NCBI RefSeq assembly: GCF_052114085.1
Contig: NZ_JBFREB010000001.1
Span: 3,348,001-3,412,000 of the forward strand
Length of the DNA: 64,000 nucleotides
Reading direction: 5' to 3'
Source: Leifsonia sp052114085
GTDB lineage: Bacteria > Actinomycetota > Actinomycetes > Actinomycetales > Microbacteriaceae
The notes below the pieces were generated by a model, which worked only from the letters and a program-made list of their open reading frames with translations, did not search any database and was not told the origin of the DNA. The translations under genes were made by a program, and so were the position numbers. Below are positions 41,077 to 48,211 of this stretch, piece by piece; positions within the stretch are counted from its first letter, which is position 1, and every line of letters begins with the position of its first letter.

Positions 41077-41834
41077 CGGGCCACCCCCAACATGGTCTTG
41101 ACCGCGGTGTCGGTGAGGCCGGAGACGACCCCGGGCAGCGCCACGAAGACGATCGCCGACAGCACCACCGTGAGCATGATCTTCAGCGGGAAGCCGAGCG
41201 AGAAGGCGTTGAGCGCCGGCGCGACTCGGGTCAGCAGACCGAGCCCCACATCAGCGAGGAACAGCACCACGATCAACGGGCCCGCGATCTGGAGGGCGGC
41301 GACGAACATCTGCGTGACGCCGTTGACCATCTCCTTCGCCGGGTCGGCCATGCTCAGCCCGCTGGCGAGAGGGATCGCGTCGAAGGAGCGCACCAGGCCA
41401 CCGATGATCAGCTGGTACCCACCCGACGCGAACAGCAGCGCCAGGGCGGTCAGCTGGAACATGCGCGTGAACTGCGCTCCGTTGATCATCGACTGCGGGT
41501 CGAACGCCTGCGCCAGCTGGAAGCCGCCGAACAGGTCGATCAGGCTGCCCGCCGACTGGATGGCCGCAAAGACCAGGAAGACGAGGAACCCGAGCGTCGC
41601 CCCGACCGCCAGCTCCCGGACCATGTCGAGCAGGAACGCTCCGGTGTCGCCCGAGCTGTAGCCGGCGCCGGCGCGAGGAGCGACCGCGACGGCCAGCCCG
41701 ATCGCGAGCATCCCTTTCACCTGGGCCGGGAAGCCGTTGTACGAGAACGGCGGTGCTATCACCAGGAAGGCGACCATGCGCAGCGAGGCCAGCGCGATCG
41801 CCTCGATCGAACCCAGATCGATGGGGATGTTCAT
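41073..41834 (-). CDS. fliR: Flagellar export gate protein FliR
   Basis: 253 residues with six hydrophobic segments; SLIDLFGGFQLAQAFDPQS near 125 is the family landmark. Start ATG 41834 overlaps the fliQ stop by one base (TGATG). FliR joins FliP and FliQ in the helical core of the export gate. The frame continues upstream without family similarity, so the overlap fixes the start. Confidence 0.96.
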   Translation of the reverse strand: MNIPIDLGSIEAIALASLRMVAFLVIAPPFSYNGFPAQVKGMLAIGLAVAVAPRAGAGYSSGDTGAFLLDMVRELAVGATLGFLVFLVFAAIQSAGSLIDLFGGFQLAQAFDPQSMINGAQFTRMFQLTALALLFASGGYQLIIGGLVRSFDAIPLASGLSMADPAKEMVNGVTQMFVAALQIAGPLIVVLFLADVGLGLLTRVAPALNAFSLGFPLKIMLTVVLSAIVFVALPGVVSGLTDTAVKTMLGVAR

Positions 41835-42109
41835 CAGCCGCCGCCCAGCAGCTGCGGGATCTTGTCGAACAGCACGTGGGTGAACGACACCAGCTCGGCG
41901 ATCATCCACTGCCCGCAGATGATCAGCGCGACCGCGACCGCCGCGGCCTTGGGCACGAACGACAGGGTGACTTCCTGAATCTGCGTGATGGACTGCACGA
42001 GCGAGATCGCGAAGCCGACGACCAGCGCAGTGATCACGATCGGGGCGGCCAGCTTCGCCGTGACCATGAGGCCCTGCATAGCAATGTCCAGAACGGCGCT
42101 GGGATTCAT
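41834..42109 (-). CDS. fliQ: Flagellar export gate protein FliQ
   Basis: 91 residues, two helices: KLAAPIVITALVVGFAISLV and AVAVALIICGQWMIAELVSF, with QSITQIQEVTLSFVPK between them as in all FliQ proteins. The ATG overlaps the fliP stop (ATGA). FliQ packs around the FliP-FliR core of the export gate. Confidence 0.97.
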   Translation of the reverse strand: MNPSAVLDIAMQGLMVTAKLAAPIVITALVVGFAISLVQSITQIQEVTLSFVPKAAAVAVALIICGQWMIAELVSFTHVLFDKIPQLLGGG

Positions 42110-42942
42110 CCCCCACCCCCGTAGCTCGCGATCAGGCTCGAGATGATGAGCCCCCAGCCGTCGACCAGCACGAACAGAAGGATCTTGAACGGCAGCGAGA
42201 TCATCACCGGCGGGAGCATCATCATGCCCATCGACATGAGCGCGGCGGAGACCACCATGTCGATCACCAGGAACGGCACGAAGATGACGAAGCCGATGAT
42301 GAAGGCGGCCCGCAGCTCGGAGATCATGAACGCCGGGATGAGCGTCAGCAGCGGGACGGCGCTCACGTCGTGCGGGTTCGGCCGCCCCGCCGCCCGCGTC
42401 ATCAGGGCGATGTCCTCCTCGCGGGTGTGCGCAGCCATGAAACCGCGCAGGGGACCCTCCGCCGCATGCGCGGCGGCCGTGAAGTCGATGTGCCCGGCGA
42501 GGTACGGCTGCACGGCCGTGTTGTTGATGTCGACCAGGACCGGGCTCATGATGAACAGGCTCAGGAACAGCGCGAGCCCGGCCAGCACCTGGTTCGGCGG
42601 GATCGACGGCAGCGCGAGCGCGTTCCGGGTGATCGCGAGCACCACGAAGATCTTGGTGAACGACGACATCATCAGCAGGAGAGCGGGCGCCACCGAGAGC
42701 ACGGTGATGCCGACGAGGGTCAGGATGGCGGCGTTCGGGGTGCCGTTCGGGCCGTTGATGTCGACGGTGATGCCACCGGTTCCGCCCGCGCCACCCGGGC
42801 CGCCGGGCCCGGTCGGCGTCGGGACCGGCGTGGGCACGGCGTGCGCGGCGTTGGCGCTCAGCAAGACGATGGCGACCGCGATGAACGCGACCAGGACGCC
42901 GGCCAGAGCGAGGCGAGGAAGTCGCCCGGCGCGCGCCGTCAC
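42106..42942 (-). CDS. fliP: Flagellar export gate protein FliP
   Basis: 278 residues from GTG 42942, whose GTGA overlap with the fliO stop fits the operon pattern; ATG 42978 is a longer alternative that would overlap fliO by 40 bases. A signal peptide (RLALAGVLVAFIAVAIVLL ending ANAAHA) is followed by a Gly/Pro-rich linker of about 30 residues, longer than usual. The conserved body has MMSSFTKIFVVLAITRNAL near 95, PPNQVLAGLALFLSLFIMSP near 115 and VIDMVVSAALMSMGMMMLPP near 225. FliP forms the pentameric gate core with FliR and FliQ. Confidence 0.95.
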   Translation of the reverse strand: MTARAGRLPRLALAGVLVAFIAVAIVLLSANAAHAVPTPVPTPTGPGGPGGAGGTGGITVDINGPNGTPNAAILTLVGITVLSVAPALLLMMSSFTKIFVVLAITRNALALPSIPPNQVLAGLALFLSLFIMSPVLVDINNTAVQPYLAGHIDFTAAAHAAEGPLRGFMAAHTREEDIALMTRAAGRPNPHDVSAVPLLTLIPAFMISELRAAFIIGFVIFVPFLVIDMVVSAALMSMGMMMLPPVMISLPFKILLFVLVDGWGLIISSLIASYGGGG

Positions 42943-43421
42943 TTCTTGGGCCGCACCGCCGAACTCGCCTGACGCCACGTTGCCGGGGACAGGATCGAGC
43001 CTTTGAGTGCCTCGTCGAAGAGCGAGGCGCGTCCCTGCGCCGTGAGGAATTCGGCATCCTGCCTGGTGGTGCTGATGGTGCTGTCAGTGCGTGCCGACAC
43101 GTCGGTGGTGCCGGTCGCGGCCTCCACCTGTCGGAGGGGTTTGAGCGGGGTGACGTCCGCATCCTGCGGACGGTCGGCGGTGTGGAGCACGGAGACCTGA
43201 CGCTCGGTGACGCCGAGCACGAAACGGTTGCCGTCCACATCCACGACGACGACCGAAGCCTTCGGCCCGATCCCCTGCCGCCCGACGACCGTGACCGCGT
43301 TGCCGCGACGGCGACGAGCGGAGGTTCGACCCTTGGTCACGCGGCGCTGCACGAACCACAGCAGCGACACGATCACGCCGAGCACGACGAGCACGCGCAG
43401 GGCGATGAACAGGGTCTCCAC
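42939..43421 (-). CDS. fliO: Flagellar export assembly protein FliO
   Basis: 160 residues from GTG 43421: a single membrane helix (ALRVLVVLGVIVSLLWFV), a basic stretch KGRTSARRRRG and a small beta domain with VVGRQGIGPKASVVVVDVDG and FVLGVTERQVSVLH, the FliO pattern. The C-terminal tail (about 90-160) is polar and variable. FliO assists FliP assembly. The start lies eight bases after the -10 of a TAAC-N15-GCCGATAG promoter, so the transcript is probably leaderless or nearly so. Confidence 0.92.
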   Translation of the reverse strand: METLFIALRVLVVLGVIVSLLWFVQRRVTKGRTSARRRRGNAVTVVGRQGIGPKASVVVVDVDGNRFVLGVTERQVSVLHTADRPQDADVTPLKPLRQVEAATGTTDVSARTDSTISTTRQDAEFLTAQGRASLFDEALKGSILSPATWRQASSAVRPKK

Positions 43422-43429
43422 GGAGCGAA

Positions 43430-43456
43430 CTATCGGCCGGCCGGCCCACTCCGTTA
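43430..43456 (-). promoter_or_regulatory. Sigma-28-type promoter of the fliO operon
   Basis: On the minus strand, TAAC (43456-43453), a 15-base spacer and GCCGATAG (43437-43430). This matches the FliA/sigma-28 consensus TAAA-N15-GCCGATAA at 10 of 12 positions and equals three other sites in the window exactly in both boxes. It lies eight bases before the fliO GTG. Confidence 0.88.
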
Positions 43457-43503
43457 GGGGTTCGCCGAGGTGGTCGCGTGCGAGCACATGGCAGGCTGGA
43501 AGC

Positions 43504-44244
43504 GTGGATATCGAGATGGCGCGCATCCCGGGCGGGACGGTGCAACTCCACGACGCACGGCGCAAGCGGCGGTGGACCGTGGAGCTGGATGAGTTCGAGC
43601 TGGGTGTCTTCGCCGTCACCGCGGAGCAGGTGGCCGACCTGATCGGCGAGCCGTCACCGCATCCACGCCGCCCGGCGACGCGGCTCAGCTGGCAGCGCGC
43701 GGTGCGGATCTGCAATGCGGCGTCCGAATGGGAGGGACTCGACCCGGCCTACACGTTCGACGGCGAAGACGTCACCTGGCATGTGGATGCGGACGGCTAC
43801 CGCCTGCCGACGGAGGCCGAGTGGGAACACGCCTGCCGCGCCGGGTCGACCGGGCCGCACTACGGACCGCTGCCCGAGGTGGCCTGGACGAGCGCCGACG
43901 GCCTGATCGCGCCCGCGGACGTCGGCGGGCGTCTCCCGAACCTCAACGGCCTGTTCGACACGCTCGGCAACACGTGGGAGTGGTGCTGGGACCTGCTCGA
44001 CCCCGGCCGCTACGGCGACTACCGGGTGTTCCGCGGCGGCGGCTTCGCCGACGACGCCTGGAATGTGCGCGCGTCGGTGCGCCGCGGTGGTCCGCCGCGC
44101 ACGCAGCACGAGGACGTCGGCTTCCGTTTCGCGCGCGGCGGCTTCGACGCCGAGGGTGCCGCCCAGGGCTGGTCGGCGGCAGCGGACGCGGAGCGCGCAA
44201 GCGTCGACGGACCGTTGCCTCCGGGCTGGACGCCGTTGCGCTGA
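43504..44244 (+). CDS. SUMF1/FGE-like domain protein without active-site Cys pair
   Basis: 246 residues from GTG 43504 (ATG 43513 possible). Domain features: MARIPGGTVQL at the start, RLPTEAEWEHACRAGSTGPH near 100, NLNGLFDTLGNTWEWCWD near 145, VFRGGGFADDAWNVR near 178 and HEDVGFRFARG near 203. This is the fold of formylglycine-generating enzyme, EgtB and related proteins, but the C-terminal Cys pair of true FGE is missing, so sulfatase activation is unlikely; a structural, ergothioneine-type or lectin-like role is possible. It faces away from fliO with 82 bases between and ends at a hairpin-repeat array. Confidence 0.85.
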   Translation: MDIEMARIPGGTVQLHDARRKRRWTVELDEFELGVFAVTAEQVADLIGEPSPHPRRPATRLSWQRAVRICNAASEWEGLDPAYTFDGEDVTWHVDADGYRLPTEAEWEHACRAGSTGPHYGPLPEVAWTSADGLIAPADVGGRLPNLNGLFDTLGNTWEWCWDLLDPGRYGDYRVFRGGGFADDAWNVRASVRRGGPPRTQHEDVGFRFARGGFDAEGAAQGWSAAADAERASVDGPLPPGWTPLR

Positions 44245-44280
44245 ACCGCTGACCTCAACGCGGCCCTCCCACCCCGCGCG

Positions 44281-44441
44281 ATTCGTCACGAATTGTCGCT
44301 TTGGCCGCACGTAAACGTCCATTCGGCACGAATCCGCCCCGGGTGGGAGCGGGCGTGGAGCGGGCCGGCGATCCCACCGTGTGGTGCGATTTGGCGGAAA
44401 TCGTGGTTATCGCGGCCCCAAAACCACCATTTGGCGCAAAT
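44281..44441. repeat. Second array of 40-bp periodic hairpin repeats
   Basis: Four hairpins: ATTCGTCACGAAT at 44281, ATTCGGCACGAAT at 44321, ATTTGGCGGAAAT at 44389 and ATTTGGCGCAAAT at 44429. Spacings are 40, 68 and 40 bases. The third is followed by CGTGGTTATCGCG, almost the same as copy 2 of the 12546-12647 array, and the fourth has the identical 13-base core. Again it fills a gap between convergent genes (SUMF1-like and fliN), with the last hairpin 20 bases before the fliN stop. Confidence 0.8.
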
Positions 44442-44460
44442 CGTAAGAAAACGGCGCCGC

Positions 44461-45177
44461 TCAGTCGAGGTCTTCGGCCGTGTCCAGGATCTTGGTGATC
44501 CGCACGGCGTAGTCCTGGTCGATGACGACGATCTCGCCGTGGGCGATGAGGCGGCCGTTGAGCAGCACGTCGGCGGGAGAGCCGGCCGAGCGGTCCAGCT
44601 CGATGACGGCGCCCGGCTCCATGGCCAGCACGTCGCGCACCGCCATGCGGGTGCGCCCGATCTCGACCGTGAGCGCCATCTCGACGTTGCTGATGCGGGC
44701 CAGCTTGCCGCCGAGCGCGTTACCGCCGGAACGTTCGGCGACGGATGCGCGCCCGCGCACCGCGAACCATCCGGCGACGCCTGCGGGCCCCGACAGGGCG
44801 AAGACCGTGGTGGCCGGGTCGGCGAACAGTTCCGCGCCGTCTTCCGCCCGGGCGTCGTCCAATACTCCGGCGCCGAGCGTGTCGCTGGCCGCTTCGAGGG
44901 CGGGCTGCAGCACATCCTGAAGCGCCACCACGGGCGAGCCGTCGGCGCCGTCGTCCACCAGCTGCGGAGCCTCTAGCAGCACGACCGCGAGGTCTGCCGA
45001 GACGGCCCCGACGAACGTGGCCACGACAGCCTGGACGCCTGCCCGCACGTCCGATCCGTTCGTGAGCAGCGGAGTGAGCGGTGCGCCGGTCGGCAGCACC
45101 CGTGCGAGTGCTTCCGCGGCGGCCTGGGCCTGGCCGAGGGAGAGGCCGGTGGCGTTCGCGATGCTGGTCATGCTCAT
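44461..45177 (-). CDS. fliN: Flagellar motor switch protein FliN/FliY-type
   Basis: 238 residues, longer than enteric FliN (about 137). The C-terminal SpoA domain (about 160-236) has NVEMALTVEIGRTRMAVRDV and GSPADVLLNGRLIAHGEIVV, the FliN core. About 150 N-terminal residues form a FliY/CheC-like region without a recognisable phosphatase motif. It builds the C-ring with FliM and FliG and receives export complexes. It starts three bases after the fliM stop; the pair forms a two-gene leftward unit ending at the hairpin array. Confidence 0.93.
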   Translation of the reverse strand: MSMTSIANATGLSLGQAQAAAEALARVLPTGAPLTPLLTNGSDVRAGVQAVVATFVGAVSADLAVVLLEAPQLVDDGADGSPVVALQDVLQPALEAASDTLGAGVLDDARAEDGAELFADPATTVFALSGPAGVAGWFAVRGRASVAERSGGNALGGKLARISNVEMALTVEIGRTRMAVRDVLAMEPGAVIELDRSAGSPADVLLNGRLIAHGEIVVIDQDYAVRITKILDTAEDLD

Positions 45178-45180
45178 GGT

Positions 45181-46065
45181 TCAGTCCTCTGTGTTGATGA
45201 TCACGCAGGCGAGACGGGAGCCGCTCGAGCCGAGGCCCGCCGAAGCGACGGTCTGTCCGCCGACGGTGAGGTCGAAGGGTCGGTGCTGCGGGTGGGGCAG
45301 CGGGAGCAGGTCGCCCACCGACAGGCCGAGCACCACGCTCGGGCGGACGGTCGCCGGGGTGAGCCGCAGCGCCACATCCACGGGGACGTGCGCGAGCTGG
45401 GCGTCTACCAGTTCTCGCGCGTTCTCGGTGCTGTGGGTCGGGTTGGTCTCGCCGAGCTGCGGCAGCACCGCGACGGCGGGCAGCGCAACGGTCGCGCGCG
45501 CCGTGTTCTCGCCGACACGGAGTTCGAACCCGGCGACGATCATCAGCTCGGAGGTCGCCGCCGCCTGCGCGAACTGCGAGTTGTACTGGATGGCGTCCAC
45601 ACCGATCGAGGTGACCAGAAGGGAGCCGAGCGAGTAGCGCAGGTCTTCGAGCGCGTCGTCCATCAGCCGGCGGACGAGCGCCTGCTCGATCTGCGTGAAG
45701 ATGCGCTCGTGGTCGACCGGGGTGCCCTGGCCTCCGAGCATCGCATTCACCCACGACAGGGCGGCGACGGTCGGAAACTGGATGACGGCCTTCGGCCCGA
45801 TGTGCTCCAGCTCGCACAGCACCATGGCTGTCGTGGCGGGCAGCGACGCCGCGTACTCGTCGTACGTCTGCATCTGCACGACGTCACACTCCACCTGGCT
45901 GAGTACGCGGACCTTGGCGGTCAGCTGCGTTCCCCACTGCCGAGCGAACGTCTCGAAGGCCAACTCGAGCACCCGTGAGTGCTCGCGCGCGAGCGTCGTC
46001 GGCCGCCGGAAGTCGTAGACCGGCGCCTCGGGCGCATCCGGCGCCGGGGCCTGCAGAGTCGTCAC
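45181..46065 (-). CDS. fliM: Flagellar motor switch protein FliM lacking the CheY-binding N-terminus
   Basis: 294 residues from GTG 46065. The CheC-like middle domain starts with YDFRRPTTLAREHSRVLELA near 17 and continues with SLPATTAMVLCELE; the C-terminal SpoA domain has VDVALRLTPATVRPSVVLGL near 225. The N-terminus MTTLQAPAPDAPEA lacks the LSQxEIDALL peptide that binds phospho-CheY in most FliM proteins, and no in-frame start upstream would add it. The GTG lies eight bases after the -10 of its promoter, so the transcript is nearly leaderless. Confidence 0.95.
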   Translation of the reverse strand: MTTLQAPAPDAPEAPVYDFRRPTTLAREHSRVLELAFETFARQWGTQLTAKVRVLSQVECDVVQMQTYDEYAASLPATTAMVLCELEHIGPKAVIQFPTVAALSWVNAMLGGQGTPVDHERIFTQIEQALVRRLMDDALEDLRYSLGSLLVTSIGVDAIQYNSQFAQAAATSELMIVAGFELRVGENTARATVALPAVAVLPQLGETNPTHSTENARELVDAQLAHVPVDVALRLTPATVRPSVVLGLSVGDLLPLPHPQHRPFDLTVGGQTVASAGLGSSGSRLACVIINTED

Positions 46066-46073
46066 GGGAGGGA

Positions 46074-46100
46074 CTATCGGCCGGAGTGCGCGTCCCGTTA
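46074..46100 (-). promoter_or_regulatory. Sigma-28-type promoter of fliM-fliN
   Basis: Minus-strand TAAC (46100-46097), 15-base spacer, GCCGATAG (46081-46074). The -10 ends eight bases before the fliM GTG. It is back-to-back with the flbD promoter at 46129-46155, the two -35 boxes being 28 bases apart. Confidence 0.88.
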
Positions 46101-46128
46101 GCGACCGCGCAGCATCCCCCGGTCCCCC

Positions 46129-46155
46129 TAACGACCGACCGGCCCGAGCCGATAG
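46129..46155 (+). promoter_or_regulatory. Sigma-28-type promoter of flbD-motA-motB
   Basis: Plus-strand TAAC (46129-46132), 15-base spacer, GCCGATAG (46148-46155). Predicted transcription start near 46162, about 40 bases before the flbD ATG, so this unit, unlike fliM and fliO, has a short leader. Confidence 0.88.
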
Positions 46156-46201
46156 TGCACTCGTGACGGCTCACCCGGAGCCGAGACCAGGATTCGCGCC
46201 C

Positions 46202-46528
46202 ATGATCGTCGTCACCCGACTGAACGACACCCAGTTCGCGGTCAACCCCGACCTCATCGAGCGCATCCACGCCAGTCCGGACACCACTCTCGTCATGGTC
46301 GACGGGGCGAAATTCATCGTCACCGAGTCCATCAGCGAAGTGATCGAGAAGATCGCCGCGTACCGGGCGCGTGTGATCGCTCTCGCCCACGACCTCCCCA
46401 GCTTCGGCCCGCGCCCCGTGCCGGCGCCGCCGCTGGGACTCGTGGCGTTGGCCGGGCTGGATGACGACGAAGCGGTGGAGGCTCACCCCGAGGCCCGCGC
46501 CGTCCCCCTCCGAGCAAGGAAGAAGTAA
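46202..46528 (+). CDS. flbD: FlbD-family flagellar protein
   Basis: 108 residues from ATG 46202. The first 60 match FlbD: MIVVTRLNDTQFAVNPDLIE, RIHASPDTTLVMVDGAKFIV, SEVIEKIAAYRARV. A 45-residue Pro/Ala-rich tail extends the usual 60-80 residues. FlbD proteins accompany motor genes in many Gram-positive bacteria; their molecular role is poorly defined. The TAA stop overlaps the motA ATG (TAATG). Confidence 0.93.
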   Translation: MIVVTRLNDTQFAVNPDLIERIHASPDTTLVMVDGAKFIVTESISEVIEKIAAYRARVIALAHDLPSFGPRPVPAPPLGLVALAGLDDDEAVEAHPEARAVPLRARKK

Positions 46529-47346
46529 TGGACCCGGCAACGATCATCGGCATCGTCATCGCCTTCGGCTCCGTCGTAGCGATGGTGACGATGGAGGGCG
46601 CCCACCTGAGCTCCCTGCTCCTTCCGGCACCGATGGTCCTGGTCTTCGGGGCCACCATCGCGGTCGGTATCGCGAGTGGCACGGTCAAGGACTTCCTCGT
46701 CGCCGTGAAGGCTCTCCCCCGCGCGCTGCGCGGCAAGATCGAGCCGCCGCAGCAGGTGATCGACCAGGTCGTCGGCCTGGCTGAGAAGGCCCGCGCCAAC
46801 GGCCTCCTCGCCATGGAGCAGGAGGCGGAGGGTGTCGACGACCCGTTCCTGAAGCGGGCGCTGCAGAACATCGCCGACGGCACCGACGGCGACGAACTGC
46901 GCGTGCTGCTCGAGGACGAAATCGCCACGCGCTCCAAGAAGGACCGCGTCGCCGCCAAGTTCTTCAGCGCCATGGGCGGCTATGCACCCACGATCGGCAT
47001 CATCGGTACGGTCGTCTCGCTCACGCACGTGCTCGAGAACCTGGCGACGCCCGGCGAGCTCGGGCCGCTGATCGCGAGCGCCTTCGTCGCGACGCTGTGG
47101 GGTCTGCTCTCCGCCAACTTCCTGTGGCTGCCGCTGGGCGCCCGCCTACGCCGGCTCTCCGAGCTGGACGTCGAGCGGATGACGCTGCTCATGGAGGGCG
47201 TGCTCGCCGTGCAGTCGGGCAGCCAGCCGCGTCTCCTCGGCGAGCGCCTGCGCGCCATGGTGCCGGGCGGGGATGCGGAGAAGCCGGCCGCGAAGAGCGC
47301 GAAGGCGTCCCGTGGCGCGAAGGATCCGATCGAAGAAGCGGCCTGA
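46528..47346 (+). CDS. motA: Flagellar stator protein MotA
   Basis: 272 residues with four membrane helices (about 3-22, 30-50, 148-170, 180-200) and the long cytoplasmic loop between helices 2 and 3. ALPRALRGKIEPPQQVIDQV and the conserved APTIGIIGTVVSLTHVLENL and GPLIASAFVATLWGLLSANF segments identify it. MotA5MotB2 stators conduct ions to turn the rotor. AAGGAAG precedes the ATG. A charged Ala/Lys tail ends the protein. Confidence 0.96.
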   Translation: MDPATIIGIVIAFGSVVAMVTMEGAHLSSLLLPAPMVLVFGATIAVGIASGTVKDFLVAVKALPRALRGKIEPPQQVIDQVVGLAEKARANGLLAMEQEAEGVDDPFLKRALQNIADGTDGDELRVLLEDEIATRSKKDRVAAKFFSAMGGYAPTIGIIGTVVSLTHVLENLATPGELGPLIASAFVATLWGLLSANFLWLPLGARLRRLSELDVERMTLLMEGVLAVQSGSQPRLLGERLRAMVPGGDAEKPAAKSAKASRGAKDPIEEAA

Positions 47347-47347
47347 C

Positions 47348-48172
47348 ATGTCCGCACGCCGGAAGAAGCACGAGGAGCCTGAGGAGCACGAGAACGAGGA
47401 GCGCTGGATGGCCTCCTACATGGACATGGTCACCGTGCTCATGTGCATGTTCATCGTGCTGTTCGCGATGTCGACGGTGGATGCGAAGAAGTTCGAGCAG
47501 TTGAAGGATTCGCTGGCCACCGGGTTCGGCCAGGTGAAGACGCAGAAGGTGGACACCGCGTCCGGCGTGGTCGTGCCCCCGAAGCATGTCGACGAGTCGG
47601 GGAAGTCGACGGAGTTCGCTCTGGCACAGCAGGAGGTGCAGAACCTGCAGCACCTGAAGGACCAGATCCAGGCCGCCCTGACCCGGGACGGCCTGCAGGA
47701 TGCGGTGGAGCTGAAGATCGACGAGCGCGGCCTCACCATCGGGCTGGTGGGCAACTCCACCTTCTTCGACTCGAATCGCGCCGAACTGAGCGCCCGCGCT
47801 GTGGCGGTTCTGAACGACATCGGCCCGGTGCTGGCGCCGGCCTCGTACGCCGTCTCGGTGGAGGGCCACGCCGACCTGCGCCAGCCGGGTGCGCCCTATC
47901 CCACCAACTGGGAGCTCTCGGCCGGACGCGCGACCAGTGTCCTGCGCCACCTGGTCGAGGCGAACGGCTTCCCGCAGGGCCGGATCGCGGCGGTGAGCTA
48001 CGGCTCGGCCCGCCCCGTCGCCGGCTTCACGGGAACGACCGACAGCGACCTGGCGCAGAACCGGCGAGTGGATGTGGTGGTCCTGTCGGCGCAGGCGGAG
48101 GAGGTCCGCAAGCTCATTCCCCAGGCGGCGGCAACGCCTCCGACATCGTCGGCAGCCGTCGGCGCCGGCTGA
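47348..48172 (+). CDS. motB: Flagellar stator protein MotB
   Basis: 274 residues. Basic/acidic N-terminus, then the plug-helix region WMASYMDMVTVLMCMFIVLF with the ion-binding Asp near 26. The OmpA-like peptidoglycan-binding domain (about 135-255) has TFFDSNRAELSARAVAVL and VEGHADLRQPG with NWELSAGRATSVLRHL. It anchors the stator to the cell wall. The ion type (H+ or Na+) is not decided by these motifs. One base separates it from motA. It converges with the GH51 gene, 39 bases away. Confidence 0.96.
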   Translation: MSARRKKHEEPEEHENEERWMASYMDMVTVLMCMFIVLFAMSTVDAKKFEQLKDSLATGFGQVKTQKVDTASGVVVPPKHVDESGKSTEFALAQQEVQNLQHLKDQIQAALTRDGLQDAVELKIDERGLTIGLVGNSTFFDSNRAELSARAVAVLNDIGPVLAPASYAVSVEGHADLRQPGAPYPTNWELSAGRATSVLRHLVEANGFPQGRIAAVSYGSARPVAGFTGTTDSDLAQNRRVDVVVLSAQAEEVRKLIPQAAATPPTSSAAVGAG

Positions 48173-48211
48173 CCCTCCTCCGGTTGCGGCAGGGGGATCG
48201 GAGAGCCCCGG

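Noticed and set aside
43504..44244. True formylglycine-generating enzyme
   Set aside because: The Cys pair needed for sulfatase activation is absent and no sulfatase gene is nearby; only the fold family is supported.
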